Below the pieces are notes generated by a model that was given only the letters and a program-made list of their open reading frames with translations, searched no databases and was not told the origin of the DNA. From an uncultured Lachnospiraceae bacterium (GTDB lineage: Bacteria; Bacillota; Clostridia; Lachnospirales; Lachnospiraceae): a stretch of DNA of 60,705 nt. Both the position numbers and the translations under genes were made by a program. The stretch spans positions 1 to 60,705 of the forward strand of contig CAJUDX010000013.1 in the NCBI GenBank assembly GCA_910584785.1, read 5' to 3'. Below, one piece after another: positions 1 to 9,395 of the stretch. The stretch's first letter is position 1, and each line of letters begins with the position of its first letter.

Positions 1-60
1 CACTTGGAATACCTGAACTTAAACCGCCTAATCGGCGGTGAACTGTTACAGTAAAAAACC
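1..60 (-). repeat. Partial copy of dispersed repeat R2, cut by window edge
   Basis: Read on the minus strand, this stretch carries a CCGCC-GATTA-GGCGG mini-hairpin followed by GTTCAGGTATTCCAAGTG. It is nearly identical to the units of the tandem array at 32476-32758. The rest of the unit, the GTGCGCCC half of the second hairpin, would lie to the left of base 1. Confidence 0.8.
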
Positions 61-94
61 AAAAAAATAAATGGTTAATCCTATTATCTAATAA

Positions 95-133
95 GCAGCC
101 GGATTTCTGAACCTACCGACAGGAATCCGGCTG
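95..133. terminator. Hairpin terminator, probably bidirectional
   Basis: Perfect 10-bp arms CAGCCGGATT (96-105) and AATCCGGCTG (124-133) enclose an 18-nt loop. TTTATT follows on the plus side and only a weak CTTATT on the minus side. It lies just past the stop of the minus-strand gene ending at 142. Confidence 0.65.
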
Positions 134-141
134 TTTATTCC

Positions 142-1062
142 CTACCCCCATGGAACCTGGTTTTTCCACCGCACCTGCTTAAAAAAGCTTTCAGGAAGCA
201 CAAAAAACGCCCTTTCTTCCTTTTCGGACGATAAACGATATTCACCCAGCCCCTCCCAAAATACCCATCTCTGATCCAGGCAGGTTTTTCCGCCTTCCGC
301 CATCATTTCCCACCAGCAGGAGCGCCCCTGATCATCAATTTGTTCATAAGTGAGCCTTCCATTAAGGCAGTCGTTCTGAAATACCCCTGATATTTGTTCC
401 TCCAGCCCGCTCTTTTGTTCGTTCTTTTTTTGGTAATATCTTCCCGTAATTCCAAGCCCTTCCATCTGTCCGTCTTCCCAAATTCCCATTGAATACACAT
501 AAGAAAAATCTTCACCATCCAGGCAGGCAATCGCTGTACATACTCCATCAGGTTTTCCGTCACAAAAGTTTCCATAAAAACAAGTATTATCCGCACAAAT
601 AGCTAATCCCATCCCATTGAGCGAAAGAACAATCTCCCCACGGCTCAGATAAAGTACCTCCTGACCCGTTATTTTCCCAATGACAGTTAACATTTCCTGT
701 AAATGATTCTTCTCCTGGTTTAACTGACCAGCTGCCTGATGAACCGAGGCGCCTGCCATAGCAGCCTCAAACTGCCGCAGAAATTTTACCTGCTCCTGCT
801 CTAACATCATTCTTTCGTGCAAATTTCCGCTCATCCAATCGCCTGACCGACCGGATTCCTGAAAGAATAAAGCTTCACTGCTGCTTACTTTAGAAAAACT
901 TTGATTCTCCCTTTCCCCTGCCTCCCTTCTATGCACCTCCCCAAGAACTGTGCTAACTGTCAGTACAAAAAAACCGCCCACCAAAACCAGACAGGCCTTC
1001 CAGTCCTCTGCCTTCCATGTCTTTACTTTTTTTCTTACAGCTTCCTTTATCCAATTCCACAC
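142..1062 (-). CDS. Membrane-anchored protein with MORN-like repeats
   Basis: Protein of unknown role, about 306 residues from a GTG start. One N-terminal membrane segment (CLVLVGGFFVLTVSTVL) is followed by a polar linker. The C-terminal half has three or four Gly/aromatic repeats of MORN type, for example YGNFCDGKPDG, GIWEDGQMEGLG and GVFQNDCLNG. In other proteins MORN repeats form a beta-hairpin solenoid used in lipid or protein contacts. The frame stays open to 1194, but longer starts would overlap the upstream mocR-like gene (stop at 1106) and lack a good ribosome binding site. The GTG at 1062, behind GGGAAG and AGAGG, is my choice but is uncertain. It is probably co-transcribed with the regulator upstream. 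Confidence 0.55.
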   Translation of the reverse strand: MWNWIKEAVRKKVKTWKAEDWKACLVLVGGFFVLTVSTVLGEVHRREAGERENQSFSKVSSSEALFFQESGRSGDWMSGNLHERMMLEQEQVKFLRQFEAAMAGASVHQAAGQLNQEKNHLQEMLTVIGKITGQEVLYLSRGEIVLSLNGMGLAICADNTCFYGNFCDGKPDGVCTAIACLDGEDFSYVYSMGIWEDGQMEGLGITGRYYQKKNEQKSGLEEQISGVFQNDCLNGRLTYEQIDDQGRSCWWEMMAEGGKTCLDQRWVFWEGLGEYRLSSEKEERAFFVLPESFFKQVRWKNQVPWG

Positions 1063-1105
1063 CAAAACCTCTGACTTCCCTTCTTTTCCGCTATGTTTCC
1101 TCCTC

Positions 1106-2551
1106 CTAAGTTCTGTCAAAGGAAATCTGGACATCCCAGGCTTCCCGCAGCCGCTTCGCTCCTTCACCGATTTCTTTTTCTGATAAATTGGCATAACCTA
1201 AGACTATGGTCGATGGATAACGGTGGTATTCGGGGTAAATAAAGTATTGGGACAATCCATAAGCCTTTACCCCTGCTGCTGCAGCCCGGTCCAAAAGTTC
1301 CTGTTCTTTTCGTCCGCTGGTATCACTAAGTAAGAGGTGCAGTCCAGCATACTCCGCCCCCACCATAAATTTGTCCTCAAATCCTTTTAGTTCCTCTAAA
1401 AAACAGTCGTGCTTTCCCTTATAGATTCCTCTCATCCGGTTTAAATGCCGTTCGTAATATCCTTCGGTTAAAAATTGATAGAGAATATTTTGATCAATTC
1501 TCGGCACGGTCGAAGAAAAGAAGCCTGCGCGCATCCGGTATTCTTCCAGGAGACGCTTTGGCAGTACCATAAAACCCACACGAATTGCCTGTGCGATGGA
1601 TTTAGAAAATGTTCCTATGTAAATCACTTTTTCCCCCTCATCCATCCCCTGAAGGGCAGGAATAGGTTTTCCCTTATAGCGAAATTCGCTGTCGTAATCA
1701 TCTTCAATGATATAACGTCCTTCCTTTTCCTTTGCCCAGGCTAAAAGTTCCTGCCTGCGCTTAACCGGCATAACGATTCCCATCGGATATTGGTTTGCCG
1801 GCATCACATAGGCTGTGTCCGGCTCAGGGATCTTCTGCTCCCGCAAAAGCTCCACGCTCATCCCGGATTTATCCATAGAAATGGGAATCACCGGCTGACC
1901 CTGGCTGACAAAAACATGGTAGGCCTGCCGATAGGTCGGGTTTTCCATGGCAATAACCCGGTTTCTGCCCAATATCATCGAAAGCAGCATTAAAAGATAC
2001 TCTGTTCCCGCCCCAATAATAATCTGATCCGGCTGGCACCTTACCCCCCTGGCGGTGTGGAGGTAGGCCCGTATAGCATCCCGAAGGGCATATTCCCCCT
2101 GCGGATCACCGCTTAAAAACAGTGCCTTGTTATCATTGACCAAAATATTCTTTGTGATTTTCCGCCAGGTATTAAAAGGAAAACTGTCTAAATCAATCCC
2201 GCGCGGTGAAAAATCCACCGCATATCCGGCTTCCTTTTCTTCCTCCTGCTCCACAAAGACTCCCGGATGCTTCTGCCTTTCCTCTCTCTGGATATCGATA
2301 AGCTCCTCCATCTCCGAGACAAAATACCCGCGGCAGGGGGATGATTCAATATATCCCTCCGATAGCAGCTGATCATAAGCCATCTGGGTTGTACTTCTGC
2401 TGATTTTTAAATGGGAAGCCAACACCCTTGTTGAAGGCAGCCTGCTTCCTGCCCCTAAGTGTCCCTGGCGAATTTCTTTTTTCATGTACTGGTAAATCTG
2501 CTCATACATCGGAATACCGCTGTGATTATCCAGCGGAATAATTAATTCCAT
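1106..2551 (-). CDS. MocR/PdxR-type transcriptional regulator (GntR HTH fused to aminotransferase)
   Basis: 481 residues, the usual length of a MocR regulator. Residues 1-80 form a GntR winged helix-turn-helix (SRLPSTRVLASHLKISRSTTQMAYDQL). Residues from about 110 to the end form a fold-type I aminotransferase domain. The PLP lysine should be K317 in GTFSKS, and EDDYDSEF (283-290) supplies the cofactor-contacting aspartate. Family members bind PLP and control vitamin B6, GABA or amino-acid genes. The target here is unknown: no pdxST lies in the window. It may be autoregulated and transcribed with the MORN-like gene downstream. Confidence 0.85.
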   Translation of the reverse strand: MELIIPLDNHSGIPMYEQIYQYMKKEIRQGHLGAGSRLPSTRVLASHLKISRSTTQMAYDQLLSEGYIESSPCRGYFVSEMEELIDIQREERQKHPGVFVEQEEEKEAGYAVDFSPRGIDLDSFPFNTWRKITKNILVNDNKALFLSGDPQGEYALRDAIRAYLHTARGVRCQPDQIIIGAGTEYLLMLLSMILGRNRVIAMENPTYRQAYHVFVSQGQPVIPISMDKSGMSVELLREQKIPEPDTAYVMPANQYPMGIVMPVKRRQELLAWAKEKEGRYIIEDDYDSEFRYKGKPIPALQGMDEGEKVIYIGTFSKSIAQAIRVGFMVLPKRLLEEYRMRAGFFSSTVPRIDQNILYQFLTEGYYERHLNRMRGIYKGKHDCFLEELKGFEDKFMVGAEYAGLHLLLSDTSGRKEQELLDRAAAAGVKAYGLSQYFIYPEYHRYPSTIVLGYANLSEKEIGEGAKRLREAWDVQISFDRT

Positions 2552-2576
2552 CTTCCCACCTCTTCTTTCGCTATAG

Positions 2577-2622
2577 CAAAAAAGCCAGTACGAAGTTTAT
2601 CTTTCCTCCTTCGTACCGGCTT
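2577..2622 (-). terminator. Rho-independent terminator of glnS
   Basis: On the minus strand, AAGCCGGTACGAAG pairs with CTTCGTACTGGCTT around a 12-nt loop and runs straight into TTTTTT. It lies 14 nt after the glnS stop codon. Confidence 0.85.
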
Positions 2623-2635
2623 CCTGATTGCCGGA

Positions 2636-4333
2636 TTATGCCTTTGGCAGCTTAAATGAACTCTTTAATGAGACAATTCGGTTAAATACCATTTTTTCCT
2701 CTGTGCTGTCCTTGCAGTCCACACAGAAATAACCATTTCGCATAAACTGGAAGCTGTCGTATGGCCTTGCCTTAGCCAGTGCCGGTTCTACAAAACATTC
2801 TGGAATAATGGTCAGGGAATTAGGATTTAAGTTCAGCGAACCATCTTCATTTAACTTTCCTTTTTCCTCATCCACAATATTCTCATACAGCCGGGCCTCA
2901 ACCACCTTTGCCGTCTTTACTGCCACCCAATGAATCGTTCCCTTAACCTTACGCCCGGTAAAGCCCGAACCGCTCTTTGTCTCCGGGTCGTAGGTACAAT
3001 GCACAACCGTTACTCTTCCCTGTTCATCCTTCTCACAGCCAATACAGGTGACAAAGTATCCACCCATCAGCCGCACCTCATTACCTGGAAAAAGGCGGAA
3101 ATACTTTTTCGGAGGCTCTTCCATAAAGTCCTCGCGCTCTATATAAAGCTCTCTGCCAAACGGAACCTTCCGGCTTCCTAATTCTTCATTTTCCAGGTTA
3201 TTAGGAATCTCCAGCTCCTCCATCACATCCTCCGGATAGTTGTCAATCACCAGCCTAATCGGGTCAAAAACAGCCATCATTCTTGGCTTTTTCAGCTTTA
3301 AATCCTCGCGGATACAGTACTCCAGCATGGCATAATCAACGGAACTGTTCCCCTTAGCCACACCGACCAAATCCACAAACATACGGATAGACTCCGGCGT
3401 ATAGCCGCGGCGGCGCAGAGCGGCGATAGAAACCAGACGAGGATCGTCCCAGCCATCGACAATGCCGTCCTCAACCAGTTTTTTAATATAGCGCTTTCCT
3501 GTCACTACATTTGTCAAATATAATTTTGCAAATTCAATCTGCCGTGGTGGATGATCAAACTCACATTCCTGCACTACCCAGTCATACAGCGGGCGGTGAT
3601 CTTCAAATTCCAGCGTACAGATCGAATGGGTAATCCCCTCGATGGCATCCTCAATCGGATGAGCAAAGTCATACATCGGATAGATGCACCATGCATCACC
3701 TGTATTATGATGACTCATCCGCGCCACGCGGTAGATGACCGGATCACGCATATTGATATTGGGAGAAGCCATATCAATCTTTGCCCGGAGAACCTTTTCC
3801 CCGTCCTGATATTTTCCTTCCTTCATTTCCGTAAACAGCTTTAAATTTTCCTCCACTGAACGGTTGCGGTAAGGACTTTCCTTACCTGGACGGTTAAAAT
3901 CACCGCGGTACTCGCGGATCTCCTCTGCCGATAAATCACAGACGAAGGCCTTTCCCTTCTTAATTAAAAGAACAGCACAAGCATACATCTGTTCAAAATA
4001 ATTTGACGCAAAAAAGAGTCTGTCCTCAAAGTCCGCGCCAAGCCACTTAACATCCTCAATAATCGACTCTACAAACTCCACCTTTTCCTTGGTTGGATTC
4101 GTATCATCAAAACGGAGATTAAACTTTCCCTGATACTTCCTTGCCAACCCATCGTTCAGCAGAATGGACTTAGCATGTCCAATATGCAGATAGCCGTTCG
4201 GCTCCGGCGGAAACCGGGTCTGTACATGATCATAAACACCCTCTGCCAGATCCTTATCAATTTCCACTTCAATGAAATTCTTGGAAATGACCTCCTTCTC
4301 CTTCGCCTGGGATGTCAGATTTTTTTCTTCCAT
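2636..4333 (-). CDS. glnS: Glutaminyl-tRNA synthetase
   Basis: Charges tRNA-Gln with glutamine in the cytoplasm. The class I signature FPPEPNGYLHIGHAKS is at residues 41-56, with HIGH at 50-53, and the Rossmann fold continues with LRFDDTNP. 565 residues is a normal length. The second class I loop, usually read as MSKR in bacterial GlnRS, is VVTGKR here (276-281), so the KMSKS serine is replaced while the lysine is retained. The C-terminal beta-barrel anticodon domain is complete, ending FNRIVSLKSSFKLPKA. Presence of glnS suggests direct Gln-tRNA charging. A short spacer and hairpin terminator follow, so it appears to be a single-gene unit. Confidence 0.95.
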   Translation of the reverse strand: MEEKNLTSQAKEKEVISKNFIEVEIDKDLAEGVYDHVQTRFPPEPNGYLHIGHAKSILLNDGLARKYQGKFNLRFDDTNPTKEKVEFVESIIEDVKWLGADFEDRLFFASNYFEQMYACAVLLIKKGKAFVCDLSAEEIREYRGDFNRPGKESPYRNRSVEENLKLFTEMKEGKYQDGEKVLRAKIDMASPNINMRDPVIYRVARMSHHNTGDAWCIYPMYDFAHPIEDAIEGITHSICTLEFEDHRPLYDWVVQECEFDHPPRQIEFAKLYLTNVVTGKRYIKKLVEDGIVDGWDDPRLVSIAALRRRGYTPESIRMFVDLVGVAKGNSSVDYAMLEYCIREDLKLKKPRMMAVFDPIRLVIDNYPEDVMEELEIPNNLENEELGSRKVPFGRELYIEREDFMEEPPKKYFRLFPGNEVRLMGGYFVTCIGCEKDEQGRVTVVHCTYDPETKSGSGFTGRKVKGTIHWVAVKTAKVVEARLYENIVDEEKGKLNEDGSLNLNPNSLTIIPECFVEPALAKARPYDSFQFMRNGYFCVDCKDSTEEKMVFNRIVSLKSSFKLPKA

Positions 4334-4461
4334 TCATTTTTCCTCCATTGTCCAACATGGTGTAATCAACGTTATCATATCATATTCAGACCATTTATAA
4401 AAGAGGAAATTACAATTTTCAAACACACCCCAACGGGCATAAGCAAAACCAAAAGTAACTT

Positions 4462-5445
4462 CTACAAAAGACTTTTTCGATAAGCCCCCGAATCCCTCTT
4501 CATCGGCTTGGGCACCGTTTTTAATATTTCCGAAAGAATCTGCTCCTTTGTCACCTTTTCCCTCCTGGCTCTTGCATTCAATACAATCCGGTGATTAACC
4601 ACATCCAAAAAAACCCCTCCAACTTCAGCCGGCGATACATAGTTCATCCCCTCAAGCCACGCCATGGCCTTTGCGATTTTCACCAGGGCGATGGTTGCTC
4701 TTGGGCTGGCACCCATTTCCAGATAATTATGCTTGCGTGTGGCAGAAACCAAAGCCGTACTATACTGCAGTATGGATTCCTGTATATACGTTTCCATCGC
4801 TTCCTTCTGCATTTCCTGCAGCAGCAGCGGACTTGAAAGCACCGGCAGATTATCCGTTCTCCGCCCCCTTCCCGCTTCTCTTGCCATCTGCACCTCGTCA
4901 TCAAACGCCGGGTAGCCCATAGAAACACTAATCAGAAAACGATCTACCTGGGCCGGCGGCAAAGGCTGAGTTCCGGCAGCACCCAACGGGTTTTGAGTGG
5001 CAACCACGAAAAAGGGCTGAGGAACCTTGCGGGTAGTCCCATCCACCGTCACCTGCCCCTCCTCCATCACTTCCAAAAGCGCTGACTGCGTTTTCGGCGA
5101 TGTGCGGTTAATCTCATCCGCTAAGAGAAGATTACAAAACACCGCCCCAGGCTGATAAACAAAATCCTCTTTTTCCCTGCGGTAAATAGAAAAGCCGGTT
5201 AAATCTGAGGGCATGACATCCGGGGTAAACTGCACACGTTTCCAGGACAGCCCCATCGTCCGGGCAAAAGCAACTGCCAGGGTTGTTTTTCCCACGCCTG
5301 GAATATCTTCTAAGAGGACATGACCGCCGGAAAGAATAGCCAGCATGATTCTGGCAACCAGTTCGCCCTTTCCCAGAATTGCACGATTAATTTCCTTTTG
5401 CACCTTCCATGCATTATCTCGATATACACTGTCCATTACGACCAT
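4462..5445 (-). CDS. MoxR-family AAA+ ATPase
   Basis: AAA+ chaperone-like ATPase of 327 residues. Walker A is EDIPGVGKTT (46-55), Walker B is LLLADEIN (106-113), sensor 1 is ATQNP (149-153), and the PPAQVDRF loop (163-170) carries the conserved arginine. It is the last gene of a three-gene minus-strand operon with a DUF58 protein and a membrane transglutaminase-like protein. MoxR proteins in such clusters are thought to remodel or activate partner proteins at the envelope. The client here is not known. The start is at the first ATG; a second ATG three codons on is possible. Confidence 0.9.
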   Translation of the reverse strand: MVVMDSVYRDNAWKVQKEINRAILGKGELVARIMLAILSGGHVLLEDIPGVGKTTLAVAFARTMGLSWKRVQFTPDVMPSDLTGFSIYRREKEDFVYQPGAVFCNLLLADEINRTSPKTQSALLEVMEEGQVTVDGTTRKVPQPFFVVATQNPLGAAGTQPLPPAQVDRFLISVSMGYPAFDDEVQMAREAGRGRRTDNLPVLSSPLLLQEMQKEAMETYIQESILQYSTALVSATRKHNYLEMGASPRATIALVKIAKAMAWLEGMNYVSPAEVGGVFLDVVNHRIVLNARARREKVTKEQILSEILKTVPKPMKRDSGAYRKSLL

Positions 5446-5487
5446 TCCCTTCCTGTTGTATTCGTTTCATGAGGAGAATCTTTCGTT

Positions 5488-7935
5488 TCACCCCATCCCC
5501 CGCACTGCCGCCTTTAATTTTTTCAGCCCTTTTGCGTTTTTTATCACCAGATGATACACCTGCCGGTAAACGTTCACTGCCTGTTTTCTCTCCTTAGCCG
5601 AAGAAACATCTGGCCCATAAGCGCTTTGAAATGCATTATCTTTTACCATTTTTATCTCTTCCAGAGACAACATCTGATTCAGGTTCAGCGTCCTCTGCTG
5701 CATCAACACCTCCGGGAAATCCGCTTCTGTTCCGTCATAGTTTTCCAGATATCCTCCCAAATGAAGCAAATCCACCATTTCCTTATACACTTCATCAGCC
5801 CCCATTTGTTCCAGTTTTTTACCCCTGTATTTTCTCAGCAGCCAGCCGCTGCCGCCAAGAAACAAAAAGAGTCCCGCAACAATAATTGCCAGCTTTCGAT
5901 AAAGCGGATACTCTTGCTGAACATCCGGTTCGGAACTATCCTGGTTTAACAGCTCCGATCTCCCATTATCCTGTTCACTTCCGTTTCGTTCATCCTTTGC
6001 CGTTTCATCCTCCCAAACATCCCATTCCTGCAAATCCAGTCCATCTTCCCAATCCCCTGAGGTTTCTCCTGACAGAAGGTCATTATCCCTGGTTTTGTTC
6101 CCTGTTTCACCGGAGGTTTCTTCCAAGGAGGTCTCTTCCTGTTCAAACCAACGCCCAGGGTTAAACCTGTCCTGCCCACCTTTGCTGTCTTCCTCTGCTT
6201 TACCGCTGCCTTGCACTTCTGCGGGAGGTGTTACCTCTACCGGAATCCAGCCGGGGCCGCCCAGATAAATTTCCACCCAGGCATGGGCTTTTTCTTCGGT
6301 AAGCTGCGCGGCGTATTGCCCGTCCTTTCCCTGAGAAAAATCTCCTGGTTCTGCCCGATATCCGGCAGCATAGCGGGCGGGAATATTGTACATCCGGTAC
6401 ATCAGCACCGCAGCCGTGGCAAAATGCTGGCAGTAGCCTTCCTGTCCGTCAAATAAGAAATATTCTGCAATATCTGTTCCATAGGGCATAAAACCAGGTG
6501 TCCGGCTATAGGAAGCATGTTCGGTAAGCATCCTGCGAATAAACGCTGTGATTTCTTCCGGCTCCGTCAGCGGATGTTCCCTGCACAGGGCAAGCAGGCG
6601 GGAAAGCCTTTCCTCCGGCACATCCAGATAGTTTTTTTGTACATAATCCCGATACAATTCCTCCAGATGTTCAAAAAGATCGGGCCATGTCAGGCCTTCT
6701 TCCTTTCTCTGTTTATTATATCGCTCGTATTCTTTCCAGGAAAAACAAGAAAAACTATCCCCGCCGTCCGAATCATGGTCAGTATAAAGGGCCAGGTAAG
6801 GCTGATAAAAAGCGGGCAGCAAGCGATTAAATGGTCGTATCCTCATCTGCCAAACACCGCTCCATGCCTTATACTCTTCACTTACCCACGGAATCGTATT
6901 GCTTTGCTCTTCCTCCCAGTTCCAGTCGCTGCGTTTCCCATATTGAATCAGCTGAAACTGTCTCTGCGCAAAATACCTGCTGTAATCCTCCTGATGTTCA
7001 TTAAACTGCACATAAAAATCTGTTTCATCGGTTTCTTCCCACCCATCCCCCAGGTAATCTCTTCCAGTAAAACTTTTCAGATAAATACTTTCCTCTGGTT
7101 GTTTTGATAACGTAACTTCTATCTGCACAGCACCGGATGGGAAGTAATTCCCCCGATTAATTTTTCCCGATGGTCCTTTTGCCATACCATCGCCTCCAAA
7201 TCCCATTTGATGCCTTGTTTCACTCGTCCAATTCCAGATAAACTGAATCGAATGTTTCATCCAGTCCTTTCGATTTCCTGCCGGAACCAGATGGGCAAGA
7301 AAAAAAGCAGCCAAAACCACCGCAAGCCCTGCTATAAAGCTTTGCTGCAGAACGATTGCCCTGGTACTTCCTTCCTTTGCCTCATCGCTCCAGGTCTGAT
7401 AAACTGCAAAATAAAGGGAATTACCGATATGGAAAACCGCCAGCAGGCCAAGGATGGGCCAGGACGGAGGATAACCAAACATTGGCCCAAGAAATAAAAG
7501 AGTAAGGGTAAGACCGTAAAACATCCAGCCCTTTTTCAGCACAAACACAAGAAACAGACAAAACAGGGAAAGCACCAGGGAAAAACTAAGAAACAGCAGG
7601 GTAAAATCTCCTGCCCCATCCTCCATTTGCATCAGACATAAAAGAAAGCTGTCAAACTGTTCACGAAGTGCCTTCCTTTGCAGAAAAAGAATCCCTGCAT
7701 ACACGGCAAACAGTAAACAAACACCGTTCAGCCCATCCCTGCCCCTCTGCCGCCCCAGCCACAGGCCCCCGCAGAGCAATAATCCGCTTCCTAAAACCAG
7801 CACACGGTAATAAGAAAAATTTCCCGCATCTCCCAGGAGAAGAAGGATTCCCCATACCAGACAAACATAGGCAGCAAAAGCACTTATCTGCAAATGTTCT
7901 CTAATCTCTTTCGGTAATATGTTTACTTTTGGCAA
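5488..7935 (-). CDS. Multi-pass membrane protein with transglutaminase-like domain (TgpA type)
   Basis: About 815 residues from a TTG start at 7935, preceded by GGAG at good spacing; the frame is open to an earlier TTG at 7965 with no ribosome site. The N-terminal 220 residues contain six or seven hydrophobic membrane segments. An extracytoplasmic region then holds a transglutaminase-like core: Cys in EGYCQHFATAA (C502), His in AHAWVE (H551) and an acidic residue in WIPVEVTP (E567). The usual third residue of the triad is Asp, so Glu is unusual. An acidic Ser/Glu-rich linker, one more membrane segment (AIIVAGLFLFLGGSGWLL) and a cytoplasmic tail follow. The gene overlaps the end of the DUF58 gene if the longer start is used. 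The role in envelope or protein crosslinking is inferred. Confidence 0.85.
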   Translation of the reverse strand: MPKVNILPKEIREHLQISAFAAYVCLVWGILLLLGDAGNFSYYRVLVLGSGLLLCGGLWLGRQRGRDGLNGVCLLFAVYAGILFLQRKALREQFDSFLLCLMQMEDGAGDFTLLFLSFSLVLSLFCLFLVFVLKKGWMFYGLTLTLLFLGPMFGYPPSWPILGLLAVFHIGNSLYFAVYQTWSDEAKEGSTRAIVLQQSFIAGLAVVLAAFFLAHLVPAGNRKDWMKHSIQFIWNWTSETRHQMGFGGDGMAKGPSGKINRGNYFPSGAVQIEVTLSKQPEESIYLKSFTGRDYLGDGWEETDETDFYVQFNEHQEDYSRYFAQRQFQLIQYGKRSDWNWEEEQSNTIPWVSEEYKAWSGVWQMRIRPFNRLLPAFYQPYLALYTDHDSDGGDSFSCFSWKEYERYNKQRKEEGLTWPDLFEHLEELYRDYVQKNYLDVPEERLSRLLALCREHPLTEPEEITAFIRRMLTEHASYSRTPGFMPYGTDIAEYFLFDGQEGYCQHFATAAVLMYRMYNIPARYAAGYRAEPGDFSQGKDGQYAAQLTEEKAHAWVEIYLGGPGWIPVEVTPPAEVQGSGKAEEDSKGGQDRFNPGRWFEQEETSLEETSGETGNKTRDNDLLSGETSGDWEDGLDLQEWDVWEDETAKDERNGSEQDNGRSELLNQDSSEPDVQQEYPLYRKLAIIVAGLFLFLGGSGWLLRKYRGKKLEQMGADEVYKEMVDLLHLGGYLENYDGTEADFPEVLMQQRTLNLNQMLSLEEIKMVKDNAFQSAYGPDVSSAKERKQAVNVYRQVYHLVIKNAKGLKKLKAAVRGMG

Positions 7936-7942
7936 TCTATGT

Positions 7943-9040
7943 TCACTCCATTTCTTCAAACACAACCGGAAACTGATTCAAATAAAGCCTTCCCGCAAAA
8001 TCCAGACGCAAAAAAATCTCTTCTCCCTCCGCAGGTATCTGACTGACCTTGACCTGCTCCTCTTCATTCTTCTCATAAAGCGCCAAAACAGCACCAAAAC
8101 GCCCCTTTTTTTTCGGCAGCTTCTTTCTTCCCCGTGCAAGTTCCTCCATTACCCTTCCCATGGCTTCCAAATAATCCGCCCTTGTCCTCACCGGACATTC
8201 TATCCATTCCTGCGCTTTATCTTTTATCGAATCATCTTCGTTCTCATCCCTGCCTTCACTTAAATAAGAAGTATTCCACAAAAGCCTAACCGTCCAGCCC
8301 TCTAAAAGGAGCTGCAGAAGAACCGACGAAAGACGACCCAAAAAAGCTTCCGGTTTTTCCGGCTCAGATTCCGGCCAGATTTTAGGTTCCAGATAAAGAA
8401 CGGCCTCCGGCAACGCCAGGGCGTGGTAATGCCTTACCAGCAAATCATCCATTCTCGCACTCAGCTTCCAATGAATATGCTTTACCCCGTCTCCATGCTG
8501 ATATGGTCCTATCTCTTCTCCCTCCGACGGCGCTGACAATGACCAGGGAATCCTTTCCTCCGGCGGAAGTACAAGCAGCCCTGTTCTTTCCTTCAGGCGG
8601 CTTCTCAATTTAAACAGCCGGAAAAAATCACTGGTTTCTATTTTAACTAATGTAAAGTGTATTTCCCCGCAGGCCTCAGCCTCCCAGACAAATTCCAGCA
8701 CAGTATCTGCCGCCGGAGGACATGAAGCCTGCAAAACTTCCTTTCCTCTCTGCCCGGTCATTTGGTTTTCCCACTCCAGCCACAGCTTTACATGAATCAC
8801 AGGAAGCCAGGTTGGATTCGTCAGCCTTATTCTGCCAATCAGAAATTCACCTTGGTTTATCACATCCTGGCTTTTCGCAAATTCTGCCAACATTCTTCCC
8901 CGCAAATAGCTGGAAGAAACCAAAAGCAGGATGAGCAAAAAAATCCCGGTTAACAACAGCACCATCAAACTATCCAGCTGGTAAAGCCCAGCCAAACTGC
9001 CGATGGCGAGCAAAATAAGCATGTACAGGGTAATCCGCAT
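7943..9040 (-). CDS. DUF58 domain membrane protein
   Basis: 365 residues. Two N-terminal hydrophobic segments (ITLYMLILLAIGSLAGLY and LMVLLLTGIFLLILLLVSSSYL) are followed by a soluble domain. The DUF58 signature is GDGVKHIHWKLSARMDDLLV, which resembles the start of a von Willebrand A-like fold. It is the first gene of the DUF58/transglutaminase/MoxR operon. This trio is conserved across bacteria, and the proteins are believed to act together with the MoxR ATPase at the membrane. No direct function can be read from the sequence. Confidence 0.85.
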   Translation of the reverse strand: MRITLYMLILLAIGSLAGLYQLDSLMVLLLTGIFLLILLLVSSSYLRGRMLAEFAKSQDVINQGEFLIGRIRLTNPTWLPVIHVKLWLEWENQMTGQRGKEVLQASCPPAADTVLEFVWEAEACGEIHFTLVKIETSDFFRLFKLRSRLKERTGLLVLPPEERIPWSLSAPSEGEEIGPYQHGDGVKHIHWKLSARMDDLLVRHYHALALPEAVLYLEPKIWPESEPEKPEAFLGRLSSVLLQLLLEGWTVRLLWNTSYLSEGRDENEDDSIKDKAQEWIECPVRTRADYLEAMGRVMEELARGRKKLPKKKGRFGAVLALYEKNEEEQVKVSQIPAEGEEIFLRLDFAGRLYLNQFPVVFEEME

Positions 9041-9395
9041 TGACCTGTCCTTCCTTTTTATCCTTCTGGCTTTTCTTATCCATTTTAGTTTGGTTTCTGT
9101 TTACTTTCCTCGCTTCATTTTAACATCTGCAAAGTCGGCGGGCAAGTTATTTTTGCCTGATAACGCCCCTTTTCGCAGTTATAAAGCCGATTCCTGTTCT
9201 CCTTCCTTCTCCCTCTCCCATCATTTAAGCAGTATTCACAAGTCTTTCGCCGCAGAAACAGGAAAGCATCTTGCCAGCAATAACACTTTATGTTAAGATT
9301 TTCAATGGAATCAAACCTACAAACCAAGCACTAACGCATGATAAAAAACCATTTTCAGACACCCTCTGAAAAAACAAAGAAAAAAGGAGTAAGCG
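9041..9395. other. Divergent intergenic region with a plus-strand promoter
   Basis: 355 bases between the divergent DUF58 and clostripain genes. A candidate sigma-A promoter reads TTGCCA (9271-9276), 17 nt, TAAGAT (9294-9299), and would drive the protease about 100 nt downstream. Short open frames here show no ribosome site or recognisable protein. Confidence 0.5.
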
